Assembly (NCBI RefSeq): GCF_014084105.1
Contig: NZ_CP048289.1
Coordinates: 1,373,922-1,437,921, forward strand
DNA: 64,000 bases
Source of the DNA: Streptacidiphilus sp. P02-A3a
Lineage (GTDB): Bacteria; Actinomycetota; Actinomycetes; Streptomycetales; Streptomycetaceae
Direction of reading: 5' to 3'
The notes under the pieces are model-generated. The model was not told the origin of the DNA, ran no database searches, and saw only the letters and a list, made by a program, of their open reading frames with translations. Positions 35,725-45,168 of this stretch are shown piece after piece (the stretch's first letter is position 1; the number at the start of each line of letters is the position of its first letter). The position numbers and the translations under genes are program-made.

Positions 35725-37080
35725 TCAGCCCGCGTGCCCGGAGCGGGTGACGTACTCGGTCGGGATCACCGGCTCGCCCTTGGACAGCTGGGTCGCCGAC
35801 ATCGGCAGCTGCTCGCGCGAGCGCAGATGCCGGTCGCGGGCCTCCGCCAGCGGCTCCCGGCCGACGATCTCACCGCCGCTTACCAGGGTACGGTGCAGCA
35901 GCCGGTCGGTCAGGTCGTGCGGGACCGGTCCGACGCCCACCACCTCCGCCTCGGCCACGCCCTCCGGGTCCAGCCGCCGGGCGCCCCACTTGCGTCCGCC
36001 GCGGCTGGCCTTGGCCCCCGCGGAGCGCTTCGCCACCGGGACCAGCGGGGCGTCCGGCTCCGCCGAGGCGGCCCGGGCCACCAGTTTGTAGACCATGGCG
36101 CAGGTCGGCTGGCCGCTGCCGGTGACCAGCGAGGTGCCCACGCCGTAGCCGTCGACCGGGGCCGTGCCCAGCGCGGCGATGGCGTACTCGTCGAGGTCGC
36201 TGGTGACCGTGATCCGGGTCTTCTTCGCGCCCAGCTCGTCCAGCTGCCGGCGCACCCGGTGCGCCAGCATCAGCAGGTCGCCGGAGTCGATCCGGACCGC
36301 CCCCAGCTCCGGTCCGGCGACGTCGATCGCGGTGCGGACCGCCTCGCCCAGGTCGTAGGTGTCGATCAGCAGCGTGGTGCCGCGGCCCATCGACTCGATC
36401 TGGGCGGTGAACGCGTCCCGCTCGCTGTCGTGCACAAGGGTGAACGCGTGGGCGCTGGTGCCCCTGGTCGGGATCCCGTACTGGAACCCGGCCTGGAGGT
36501 CGGAGGTGGCCGCGAACCCGGCGACGTGGGCGGCCCGGGCGGCCGAGACCGCGGCCAGCTCGTGCGCCCGCCGGGCGCCCATCTCGATCAGCGGCCGGGC
36601 CCCGGCCGCCGCCGACATCCGCGAGGCGGCGGCGGCGATCGCCGAGTCGTAGTTGAGGATCGACAGGATGGTGGTCTCCAGCAGCACCGCTTCGGCGAAG
36701 CTGCCCTCGACCACCAGCACCGGCGAACCGGGGAAGTAGCACTCGCCCTCGCCGTAGCCCCGGATGTCGCCCCGGAACCGGTAGTCGGCCAGCCAGGCCA
36801 GGGTGCTGTCGTCCACCACCCGCTCGTTGGCGAGCCAGTCCAGCTGGGGCGTGGTGAAGCGGAAGGCCTCGACGGCGTCCAGGACCCGGCCGGTACCGGC
36901 GGTCACGCCGTAGCGGCGGCCCTCGGGCAGGCGGCGGGTGAAGACCTCGAAGACCGAGTGCCGCTGGGCGGCGCCGCTGCGCAGGGCCGCCTGGAGCATG
37001 GTCAACTCGTAGCGGTCGGTGAGCAGGGCGGTGGAAACGGTGCTGGCGGTGGCACTCGCGTGGAGGGCTGCGGCGTCCAT
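35725..37080 (-). CDS. pncB: Nicotinate phosphoribosyltransferase
   Basis: The 451-residue enzyme makes nicotinate mononucleotide from nicotinate and PRPP. Family marks are the N-terminal [29 protein letters not shown], the His-containing [18 protein letters not shown] and IDTYD and RIDSGDL. The frame is open to 37638, but [13 protein letters not shown] at 37080 fits relatives. TAGCAT ends 7 bp before that ATG on the minus strand and no Shine-Dalgarno site is seen, so it may be leaderless. It is divergent from clpS. Confidence 0.94.
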   Translation of the reverse strand: MDAAALHASATASTVSTALLTDRYELTMLQAALRSGAAQRHSVFEVFTRRLPEGRRYGVTAGTGRVLDAVEAFRFTTPQLDWLANERVVDDSTLAWLADYRFRGDIRGYGEGECYFPGSPVLVVEGSFAEAVLLETTILSILNYDSAIAAAASRMSAAAGARPLIEMGARRAHELAAVSAARAAHVAGFAATSDLQAGFQYGIPTRGTSAHAFTLVHDSERDAFTAQIESMGRGTTLLIDTYDLGEAVRTAIDVAGPELGAVRIDSGDLLMLAHRVRRQLDELGAKKTRITVTSDLDEYAIAALGTAPVDGYGVGTSLVTGSGQPTCAMVYKLVARAASAEPDAPLVPVAKRSAGAKASRGGRKWGARRLDPEGVAEAEVVGVGPVPHDLTDRLLHRTLVSGGEIVGREPLAEARDRHLRSREQLPMSATQLSKGEPVIPTEYVTRSGHAG

Positions 37081-37278
37081 GAGGATGATGCTACCGCGAA
37101 TACTCGTCACTTTGACGATTTCTCCTCCGGGCGAGTCCCGGATCGCCTCGGCATCCCCCGGATGGCAGCATGGGAAGGTACGGCAGAACCTTCTTCCCCC
37201 GTCTCCACCTTCCCGCCCCGTCCCGGGCCGAGCCCGCCGCCCGGGCTGGGAGAACCCCACCGAACAGGAGCCATCGCC

Positions 37279-37581
37279 GTGAGTGTCGCGCCGGTCGAGA
37301 TCGAGCGCACGGAGTCGGAGTCGGCACCGGAAGCGGTGCAGGAGCCCGACCTTCCCTGGGTGACGATCGTCCACAACGATCCGGTGAACCAGATGAACTA
37401 CGTGGTCTACGTCTTCCAGTCGTACTTCGGCTATCCCAAGGACAAGGCCCGCAAGCTGATGCTGGACGTCCACCACAAGGGGCGGGCCACGGTCTCCATC
37501 GGCACCCGCGAGGAGATGGAGCGCGACGTGCAGGCCATGCACGGCTACGGGCTCTGGGCGACGCTCCAGCACGACAAGTGA
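37279..37581 (+). CDS. clpS: ATP-dependent Clp protease adaptor
   Basis: The 100-residue protein has the ClpS core: [20 protein letters not shown] (the N-degron pocket with Asn-Asp), [32 protein letters not shown]. It delivers N-end-rule substrates to ClpA/ClpC. An acidic N-terminal arm precedes it. GTG at 37279 follows AGGAG. It heads a conserved set with DUF2017 and the JAMM peptidase. Confidence 0.95.
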   Translation: MSVAPVEIERTESESAPEAVQEPDLPWVTIVHNDPVNQMNYVVYVFQSYFGYPKDKARKLMLDVHHKGRATVSIGTREEMERDVQAMHGYGLWATLQHDK

Positions 37582-37673
37582 CGCCCCGCGACCCGGCCCC
37601 GTCCGGCCCCCGCACCTCCTGACGTCCCCGAGCCCCAAGCCCTGAAGCCCCGAAAGGCGACACGGAACTCCCC

Positions 37674-38246
37674 ATGTCCGGACCCTTCAAGCCCGCCCCC
37701 CACGGCGGAGCCGCCCTCACCCTGGACTCCGTCGAGGCATCCATCCTGCGCAGTCTGACCGTCCAGCTGCTGGAACTCATCGGCCCCGGCGACGAACCGG
37801 CGGCCGACGCGGACCCGTTGGCCGCCCTGTTCGCCGAGGGCCCCAGCAAGGCCCCGCAGGACCCGGCGCTCGCCCGGCTCTTCCCCGACGCCTACCGCGA
37901 GGGCCCCGACGCCGCCGACTACTCGGCCGAGTTCCGCCGCTTCACCGAGAACGACCTGCGCGCCCGCAAGCGCGAGAACTGCCTGGCCCTGGTCCGCAGC
38001 CTCGACCGGGCCCCGGTCGGCAGCCAGGGCGACGTCGAGCTGGAGCTGGACGCCGACGGCTGCCGCGGCTGGCTGGGCGCCCTGAACGACCTGCGGCTGA
38101 CCCTCGGCACCCGGCTGGAGGTCACCGACGACGACGGCGAGGCGCTGTACCAGCTGCCGGACGACGACCCGCGCAAGCCGCAGACCATGGCCTACCTGTG
38201 GCTCGGCTGGCTGGAGGAGAGCCTGCTGGAAGTCCTGATGGACTGA
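37674..38246 (+). CDS. DUF2017 family protein
   Basis: The 190-residue acidic protein shows the DUF2017 pattern: EASILRSLTVQLLELIG near the start, DALARLFPDAY-like (PALARLFPDAYRE), RFTENDLRARK and a C-terminal YLWLGWLEESLLEVLM helix. It follows clpS in nearly all streptomycetes that I recall. Function is unknown. Confidence 0.88.
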   Translation: MSGPFKPAPHGGAALTLDSVEASILRSLTVQLLELIGPGDEPAADADPLAALFAEGPSKAPQDPALARLFPDAYREGPDAADYSAEFRRFTENDLRARKRENCLALVRSLDRAPVGSQGDVELELDADGCRGWLGALNDLRLTLGTRLEVTDDDGEALYQLPDDDPRKPQTMAYLWLGWLEESLLEVLMD

Positions 38247-38313
38247 TCCCACCGGTGCCCACCGGTGCCGCCGGAGCGCCCTGGGTCGCGCGGGCGCGTC
38301 CTATCCTGGCGCC

Positions 38314-38742
38314 ATGCTGACCATCATCCGTTCGCTGCACGACCAGATCGTCGCCCACGCCCGGGCCGACCACCCCGACGAGGCCTGCGGCGTCGTCGCG
38401 GGCCCGGTCGGCACCGGTCGCCCCGAGCGGTTCATCCCGATGCTGAACGCGGCCCGCTCGCCCACCTTCTACGAGTTCGACTCCGGGGACCTGCTCAAGC
38501 TCTACCGGGAGCTGGACGACCGGGACGAGGACCCGGTGGTGGTCTACCACTCGCACACCGCGACCGAGGCGTACCCGTCCCGGACCGACGTCTCCTACGC
38601 CTCCGAGCCGGAGGCCCACTACGTCCTGGTGTCCACCGCCGACTGCGGCAACGACGAGGGGCCGTTCCAGTTCCGCTCGTTCCGGATCGTGGACGGGGAG
38701 ATCACCGAGGAGGACGTCGAGATCGTCGACGCGTACGCCTGA
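38314..38742 (+). CDS. mec: JAMM/MPN+ metallopeptidase, CysO-cysteine hydrolase (Mec+ type)
   Basis: The 142-residue protein has the zinc motif of JAMM peptidases: Glu23 (DEACGVVAG) and His79, His81 and Asp92 in HSHTATEAYPSRTD (HSHT in place of HSHP). In Mycobacterium Mec+ releases cysteine from CysO after CysM has built it there. The genes for CysO and CysM follow, separated by a small Cys leader ORF. It may also trim the CysO precursor, whose C-terminus extends past Gly-Gly. Confidence 0.92.
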   Translation: MLTIIRSLHDQIVAHARADHPDEACGVVAGPVGTGRPERFIPMLNAARSPTFYEFDSGDLLKLYRELDDRDEDPVVVYHSHTATEAYPSRTDVSYASEPEAHYVLVSTADCGNDEGPFQFRSFRIVDGEITEEDVEIVDAYA

Positions 38743-38860
38743 TCAACCCCGGCCCAGGTCACCGGCGCCTGGCCGTCCGAGCCCGGGCGGCCAGGACACG
38801 CCGACAGGGGAAATCCCGCCCCTCGGGACTGGAATGTCCGCCAGACGAGACGGGCATGCC

Positions 38861-38886
38861 TTCCCGAGGTCGGGAATCGATACGAT
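38861..38886 (+). promoter_or_regulatory. Palindrome and -10 element before the Cys leader ORF
   Basis: TTCCCGA-gg-TCGGGAA (38861-38876) is a perfect 7-bp-arm dyad. TACGAT (38881-38886) lies 4 bp after it and 6 bp before the leader ATG, a spacing that fits a -10 box with transcription starting at or next to the ATG. The dyad would lie between -10 and -35, where a repressor would block polymerase. Confidence 0.55.
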
Positions 38887-38892
38887 GAGCGT

Positions 38893-38997
38893 ATGCGTTA
38901 CCTCGATGTGAGCACTCCGGCCACAGGCACCCGCCTCGTGGCGCGGCTGCACGTCGACCTGTGCCGCCTCGCCAGCGCGATCTGTCCCGCCTGCTGA
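38893..38997 (+). CDS. 34-codon cysteine-containing leader peptide
   Basis: The ORF reads MRYLDVSTPATGTRLVARLH then VDLCRLASAICPAC. The HVDLCRLASAICP ending is the hallmark of small leader peptides that precede sulfur and cysteine genes in streptomycetes. Three Cys codons cluster in the last 11 codons. It lies 80 bp before cysO and has no Shine-Dalgarno site, consistent with leaderless translation. Stalling at the Cys codons when Cys-tRNA is scarce could control the downstream cysO-cysM; no clear terminator hairpin is seen between, so the control could be translational or Rho-linked. Confidence 0.82.
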   Translation: MRYLDVSTPATGTRLVARLHVDLCRLASAICPAC

Positions 38998-39077
38998 CGA
39001 CCCGGCGCGGCTCACATCACGCCCGTCTCCGGGCATCCCGCCCTGTCCCCGCCCCGCCACCCTTCTGGAGTGCAGCC

Positions 39078-40324
<1,247 letters not shown>

Positions 40325-40377
40325 CCGCCGCCCGGTTCCGCGCACCCCACCGGCCGTGTCCGGACGTCCCAGGAGCT

Positions 40378-40400
40378 CCGCCGCGCCCCGGCGCGGACGG
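40378..40400. terminator. Weak GC hairpin after cysM
   Basis: CCGCGC-cccg-GCGCGG (40381-40396), with three more pairs outside it if one base bulges, lies 57 bp past the cysM stop. Short, so only probable. Confidence 0.45.
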
Positions 40401-40588
40401 CGCCACACCCTGGTGACTCCGTTCGCGGCCGGTTCTGTATCCGTTTTCTGACCCGAAACCGTCACAGAACGTCTACAAGGGACATTCCTCCGCTTTGCCC
40501 CGGCCGGCCTGGAAAAGGCTTGGGCAGTAGATCGACCGCGTCGCGGCTGGATCGGCGCCGGTCGCACCCCAGGTGGAGGAGGAGTTCG

Positions 40589-40789
40589 ATGAGTCCTCGC
40601 AGTGGTGAGCTCTGGTCCTATGCGCAGATCGCGGCCCACATCGGTGTCCAGCCGGACACCGTGAAGTCGTACCGGAGGCAGGGCGTGCTGCCGGAGCCCG
40701 ACGTGGTCACCGTCCTCGGCCAGCCGCGCTGGTACGAGGAGACCATCCGGGCCTGGAGCGCCCGCCGCCCGCGCAACCGCGACCGCTGA
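40589..40789 (+). CDS. Small MerR/excisionase-like DNA-binding protein
   Basis: The 66-residue protein is one winged helix: ELWSYAQIAAHIGVQPDTVKSYRRQGVLPEPD, then a wing and WYEETIRAWSARRPRNR. The YxxxxxLP pattern fits the MerR-like/HTH_17 type. GGAGGAGG precedes the ATG at 40589. It stands alone; in Streptomyces a like gene occurs next to cysM (from memory). It is not BldC, whose sequence differs. Target unknown. Confidence 0.8.
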   Translation: MSPRSGELWSYAQIAAHIGVQPDTVKSYRRQGVLPEPDVVTVLGQPRWYEETIRAWSARRPRNRDR

Positions 40790-40954
40790 CCCATCCGCAC
40801 ACCCGTACCGGGGGGTGCGCCACCGCGCCCCCCGTACTGGTGATTCCGACCACAACCGGCCCCGTGGACGGCTGCGAATCCACAGCGCCGCCTTACTCTC
40901 GACTCTCACGCAGTGAAGCGTGGAGCGTTACGAGCAGCAGGCGGAGGACGCGGC

Positions 40955-41701
40955 ATGGACCTGACCGTGGTGGGAAGCTCGGGGAGCTTTCCGTCGGCCG
41001 ACTCGCCCTGTTCCTGCTACCTCGTCCAGGCCGACGGCTTCCGGCTGGTGATAGACCTCGGCAACGGCGCGCTCGGCGCCCTCCAGCGCTACTGCGGCCT
41101 CTACGACGTGGACGCGGTGCTGCTCAGCCACCTGCACGCGGACCACTGCGTCGACATGTGCGCCTACTACGTGGCCCGCAACTACCGGGTCGAGGGCTGC
41201 CCCGATCCGCTGCCGGTCTACGGACCGCACGGGACGGCGGAGCGGCTGGCCCGCGCCTACGGCATGGACGAGCATCCGGGCATGAAGCAGGTGTTCGACT
41301 TCAACACCCTGGAGGACGGCGTCTTCCAGGTGGGGCCGTTCCGGATCACCGCCGCCCGGGTCGCCCACCCGGTCGAGGCCTTCGCCTTCCGGCTCGAACA
41401 CGGCGGCCGGACCCTCGTCTACAGCGGCGACACCGGCCCCTGCCAGGAACTTGTGGACCTCGCCCAGGGGGCCGACCTGCTGCTCAGTGAGGCGGCCTTC
41501 ACCCACGGCAAGGAGGAGATCCCGGACCTCCACCTGAACGGCCGTCAGGCCGGGGAGCACGCCGCCCTGGCCGGGGTCGGGCGGCTGGTGCTGACGCACA
41601 TCCCGCCGTGGACCGACCCCGAGCGCAACCGCGCCGACGCGGCCGCGGTCTACCCGGGGCCGGTGGAACTGGCCAGGCCGGGCGCCGTCTACCCGGTCTG
41701 A
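40955..41701 (+). CDS. Metallo-beta-lactamase-fold hydrolase
   Basis: The 248-residue protein has HLHADHCVDM (the HxHxDH zinc motif), later ligands in VAHPVEAFAFRL, YSGDTGPC and LTHIPPW. It resembles the cyclic-phosphodiesterase/RNase Z-like group of MBL proteins. The substrate is unknown. ATG at 40955 has GCGGAGGACG before it, better than the upstream start at 40913. Confidence 0.87.
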   Translation: MDLTVVGSSGSFPSADSPCSCYLVQADGFRLVIDLGNGALGALQRYCGLYDVDAVLLSHLHADHCVDMCAYYVARNYRVEGCPDPLPVYGPHGTAERLARAYGMDEHPGMKQVFDFNTLEDGVFQVGPFRITAARVAHPVEAFAFRLEHGGRTLVYSGDTGPCQELVDLAQGADLLLSEAAFTHGKEEIPDLHLNGRQAGEHAALAGVGRLVLTHIPPWTDPERNRADAAAVYPGPVELARPGAVYPV

Positions 41702-41734
41702 CCCGGCTCCCGACCCGGCGGACCGGGTACCGGG

Positions 41735-43033
41735 CTACTTGACGTTGGCCTGTTCCAGCTCCTCCGCGTCGTCCTCCCGGCCCGGTGTCTTCAGGTCGAA
41801 CTTGGTGATCACGACGCGGAAGATCGTGTAGTAGACCACCGCGAACACCAGTCCGATCGGGATGATCAGCCACGGCTTGGTGGCCAGACTCCAGTTGATC
41901 ACGTAGTCGATCAGCCCCGCCGAGAAGCTGAACCCGTCGTGCACCCCCAGCCACCAGGTGACCGCCATCGACACCCCGGTGAGCACCGCGTGGATCGCGT
42001 ACAGCACCGGCGCGATGTAGAGGAACGAGTACTCGATCGGCTCGGTCACCCCGGTGACGAACGAGGTCAGCCCGACCGAGATCATCATCCCGGTCACCTC
42101 CTTGCGGCGGCTCGGCTTCGCGCAGTGGGCGATGGCCAGCGCCGCCGCCGGCAGCGCGAACATCATGATCGGGAAGAAGCCCGAGGTGAACTGACCCGCC
42201 GTCGGGTCGCCCGCGAGGAACCGGTTGATGTCGCCGTGGACCACCGTGCCGTCCGGTTCGGTGTAGTTCCCGAACTGGAACCAGAAGAACACGTTCAGGA
42301 ACTGGTGCAGGCCGAAGACCAGCAGCGTCCGGTTGGCGATGCCGAAGATGCCGGAACCGGTTCCGCCCAGGCCGGTCAGGCCGTTGGCGAAGTGGTCCAG
42401 GCCGCGCCCGATCGGCGGCCAGATCCACAGGCAGAGCACCGCGAACAGCAGCGCCACCCCGGCCATGATGATCGGCACCAGCCGCCGCCCGTTGAAGAAG
42501 CCCAGCCAGTCGACCAGCTTCACCCGGTGGAAGCGCTGCCAGAAGTACGCGGACAGCAGCCCGATGATGATGCCGCCGAACACCCCGGGGTTCTGCACCG
42601 TCGGCGCGGCGATGGCCGAGAACGGTCCCGCGGTCGGCCCGGTCGCGCACACGCCCTGGTTCAGCACCGCCGGCGCGGTGCACTTGGCGAAGGTCTTCAG
42701 CACGTTGAAGTAGACGAGGAACCCGGCCACCGCCGCCAGGGCCGTGGAACCGTCCGCCTTCTTCGCCATGCCGATGGCCACGCCGACCGCGAACAGCAGC
42801 GGCAGGCCCAGCGACCCGTCGAGCAGCGCGCCGCCGGCGCCGCCGAAGACCTTCACCAGGTTCGACGGGAAGCCCCAGCTGGTGTGGATGTCCGGCTGGC
42901 CCAGCCGGTTGAGGATCCCGGCGGCAGGCAGCACCGCGATCGGCAGCTGCAGGCTGCGGCCCATCTTCTGCAGACCGCTGACCAGGCCCTGCCACCAAGG
43001 CGCTTGCGGAGCGACGGCGTTCGCCGAACTCAT
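41735..43033 (-). CDS. nagE2: N-acetylglucosamine-specific PTS permease, EIIC
   Basis: The 432-residue membrane protein is an EIIC of the glucose/GlcNAc group: LQLPIAVLPAAGILNRLG, FGGIIIGLLSAYFWQRF, GLHQFLNVFFWFQFG and the sugar-contact GVTEPIEYSFLYIAP. It imports GlcNAc as GlcNAc-6-P. The EIIB partner (nagF) is divergent next door. S. coelicolor has two EIIC genes here (nagE1, nagE2), whereas only one is present in this window. The name is by position and similarity to NagE2; EIIA (crr) must be elsewhere. Confidence 0.92.
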   Translation of the reverse strand: MSSANAVAPQAPWWQGLVSGLQKMGRSLQLPIAVLPAAGILNRLGQPDIHTSWGFPSNLVKVFGGAGGALLDGSLGLPLLFAVGVAIGMAKKADGSTALAAVAGFLVYFNVLKTFAKCTAPAVLNQGVCATGPTAGPFSAIAAPTVQNPGVFGGIIIGLLSAYFWQRFHRVKLVDWLGFFNGRRLVPIIMAGVALLFAVLCLWIWPPIGRGLDHFANGLTGLGGTGSGIFGIANRTLLVFGLHQFLNVFFWFQFGNYTEPDGTVVHGDINRFLAGDPTAGQFTSGFFPIMMFALPAAALAIAHCAKPSRRKEVTGMMISVGLTSFVTGVTEPIEYSFLYIAPVLYAIHAVLTGVSMAVTWWLGVHDGFSFSAGLIDYVINWSLATKPWLIIPIGLVFAVVYYTIFRVVITKFDLKTPGREDDAEELEQANVK

Positions 43034-43062
43034 GGACTCTCCTCGTCGGGCTCGCTCAAGTA

Positions 43063-43076
43063 GGGACCTAAGTCCC
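43063..43076. promoter_or_regulatory. Palindrome GGGACCTAAGTCCC in the nagE-nagF control region
   Basis: The 5-bp arms GGGAC and GTCCC surround ctaa, 30-43 bp upstream of nagE2. The 174-bp intergenic region contains no good match to the DasR operator core, which is unexpected for the GlcNAc permease. This dyad may be the local operator. Confidence 0.45.
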
Positions 43077-43207
43077 GTATCGTCATCTTCGGCGAGGAAG
43101 GTGATCTATGCTCGCGAAGTTGCGCCAACCGTGCGTTACTTTGAAAAAGCGGACGAAACGGGAGTCACCTCCGCCTCCGCACCAGGGCGAGAACAGGAGC
43201 TGAAGAC

Positions 43208-43441
43208 ATGCCCACTAAGGCTGAGAAGATCGTCGCGGGCCTCGGCGGCATCGAGAACATCGAAGAGGTCGAGGGCTGCATCACCCGGCTGCGCACCGAG
43301 GTGATCGACCCCTCCAAGATCGACGAGGCCGCCCTGAAGGCCGCCGGAGCGCACGGCGTGGTCAAGATGGGCACCGCCATCCAGGTGGTCATCGGCACCG
43401 ACGCCGACCCGATCGCCGCGGACATCGAAGACATGATGTGA
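43208..43441 (+). CDS. nagF: PTS EIIB component, GlcNAc-specific
   Basis: The 77-residue protein is a single EIIB domain. The phosphorylated cysteine is Cys24 in VEGCITRLRTEV, the standard EIIB-glc motif. It carries phosphate from EIIA to GlcNAc bound at EIIC. RBS AGGAGCTGAAG precedes the ATG. It is divergent from nagE2. Confidence 0.94.
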   Translation: MPTKAEKIVAGLGGIENIEEVEGCITRLRTEVIDPSKIDEAALKAAGAHGVVKMGTAIQVVIGTDADPIAADIEDMM

Positions 43442-43643
43442 CCAGGTGAGCTGAACCGGCCCACCGGAGTCGCACAGGCTGCCCTTGCGAGGGGCACCCG
43501 ACGGCCCGCGCCCCCTTCGACCGCGCCACCGGCCTCGACCGGCCGACCGGCCGCGGGGGACCCGGGCCGTCATCCGTCCCGCCCGCCAACGGCCCCGCCC
43601 CTCCCGGAAACCGGGGCCTTTCCCACCCGATAGGGTCGGAACC

Positions 43644-44369
43644 ATGACACGCATCGACGGCCGTACCGAGGACCAGCTCCGCCCGATCACCATCGAACGG
43701 GGCTGGAGCAAGCACGCGGAGGGGTCAGTGCTGGTCTCCTTCGGCGACACCCGCGTGCTCTGCACCGCGAGCGTCACCGAGGGCGTGCCGCGCTGGCGCC
43801 GGGGCAGCGGTGAGGGCTGGGTCACCGGCGAGTACGCGATGCTGCCGCGCGCCACCAACACCCGCAACGACCGCGAGTCGGTCCGCGGCAAGATCGGCGG
43901 CCGCACCCACGAGATCAGCCGCCTGATCGGCCGCTCGCTGCGCGGCGTGGTCGACACCCGCGCCCTGTCCGAGAACACCATCGCCATCGACTGCGACGTG
44001 CTCCAGGCCGACGGCGGCACCCGTACGGCCGCGATCACCGGCGCGTACGTCGCCCTGGTCGACGCGGTGCGCTGGGCCCAGGCGAAGAAGATCACCCGCT
44101 CCAAGGCGGAGCCGATCATCGGCGCCGTCAGCGCGGTGAGCGTCGGCATCGTCGGCGGGGTGCCGATGCTCGACCTCTGCTACGAGGAGGACGTCCGCGC
44201 CGAGACCGACATGAACATCGTCTGCACCGGCGACGGCAAGTTCGTCGAGGTCCAGGGCACCGCCGAGGGCGCGCCCTTCGACCGCGCGCTGCTCGACCAA
44301 CTGCTCGACCTTGGCCAGTTGGGCTGCGCCGAGCTGGACGAGATCCAGCGGAAGGTACTGGAGGGCTGA
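43644..44369 (+). CDS. rph: Ribonuclease PH
   Basis: The 241-residue phosphorolytic exonuclease trims tRNA 3' ends. It shows [43 protein letters not shown] and [22 protein letters not shown] (phosphate-binding region). It is followed 5 bp later by rdgB, a pairing common in bacteria. Confidence 0.96.
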   Translation: MTRIDGRTEDQLRPITIERGWSKHAEGSVLVSFGDTRVLCTASVTEGVPRWRRGSGEGWVTGEYAMLPRATNTRNDRESVRGKIGGRTHEISRLIGRSLRGVVDTRALSENTIAIDCDVLQADGGTRTAAITGAYVALVDAVRWAQAKKITRSKAEPIIGAVSAVSVGIVGGVPMLDLCYEEDVRAETDMNIVCTGDGKFVEVQGTAEGAPFDRALLDQLLDLGQLGCAELDEIQRKVLEG

Positions 44370-44374
44370 ACGGC

Positions 44375-44998
44375 ATGTCGACAGTCAGTGAGGGCAGCAC
44401 CCGGCTGATTCTGGCCACCAGGAACGCCCACAAGGTGAGCGAGCTGCGGGCGATCCTCGGCGCCGCCGGCCTCGACGTCGAACTGGTCGGCGCGGACGCC
44501 TACCCCGAGGTTCCGGACGTTCGCGAGACCGGCGTCACCTTCGCCGAGAACGCCCTGCTCAAGGCGCATGCGCTGGCCCGGGCCACCGGCTTCCCGGCGG
44601 TCGCCGACGACTCCGGCCTGTCGGTGGACGTCCTCGGCGGGGCACCGGGGATCTTCTCCGCCCGCTGGGCCGGACGGCACGGCGACGACCAGGCCAACCT
44701 CGACCTGCTGCTCGCCCAGCTGGGCGATATCGCGCCACCGCACCGCGCCGCGCACTTCGCCTGCGCGGCGGCGCTGGCCCTCCCGGACGGCACCGAGCGG
44801 GTGGTCGAGGGCCAACTGCGGGGAACCCTGCGGTTCGAGCCCGTGGGCACGCACGGCTTCGGCTACGACCCGATCCTCCAGCCCGACGGCTACCAGGTCA
44901 CCTGCGCCGAGCTGACCCCGGACCAGAAGAACGCCATCAGCCACCGCGGCCAGGCCTTCCGCGCCCTACTCCCACTACTCCGCGACCTCCTGGGCTGA
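44375..44998 (+). CDS. rdgB: XTP/dITP pyrophosphatase
   Basis: The 207-residue Ham1-type enzyme removes non-canonical purine triphosphates. Motifs: LATRNAHKVSELRAIL, ENALLKAHALA, ADDSGLSVDVLGGAPGIFSARWAG, GFGYDPILQPDG and ISHRGQAFRAL. It forms an operon with rph. A bidirectional hairpin follows. Confidence 0.96.
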   Translation: MSTVSEGSTRLILATRNAHKVSELRAILGAAGLDVELVGADAYPEVPDVRETGVTFAENALLKAHALARATGFPAVADDSGLSVDVLGGAPGIFSARWAGRHGDDQANLDLLLAQLGDIAPPHRAAHFACAAALALPDGTERVVEGQLRGTLRFEPVGTHGFGYDPILQPDGYQVTCAELTPDQKNAISHRGQAFRALLPLLRDLLG

Positions 44999-45013
44999 CC
45001 CGGAGCGCCCGAC

Positions 45014-45061
45014 TGGTGTCGGCCGGCCCGACCCGCCTCCGGGGTGGGCCGCCCGACACCA
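45014..45061. terminator. Hairpin between rdgB and tRNA-Leu
   Basis: The 16-bp arms 45014-45029 and 45046-45061 pair with a single mismatch; the loop can pair further. It lies between rdgB (plus) and the 3' end of tRNA-Leu (minus) and can end both transcripts. Confidence 0.82.
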
Positions 45062-45064
45062 CGC

Positions 45065-45151
45065 TGGTGCGGCCGGAGGGACTCGAACCCTCACGGAATT
45101 TCTTCCACTGGCACCTAAAGCCAGCGAGGCTGCCAATTTCTCCACGGCCGC
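45065..45151 (-). tRNA. tRNA-Leu (UAG)
   Basis: On the minus strand the 87-nt sequence has acceptor GCGGCCG/CGGCCGC, an anticodon stem CTGGC/GCCAG with loop TTTAGGT (anticodon UAG), a long class-II variable arm, T arm with GGTTCGAGTCC and an encoded ACCA end. Its 5' end lies only 17 bp after the stop of the HNH gene on the same strand. Confidence 0.95.
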
Positions 45152-45168
45152 ATACCGCAGCCTGAATG

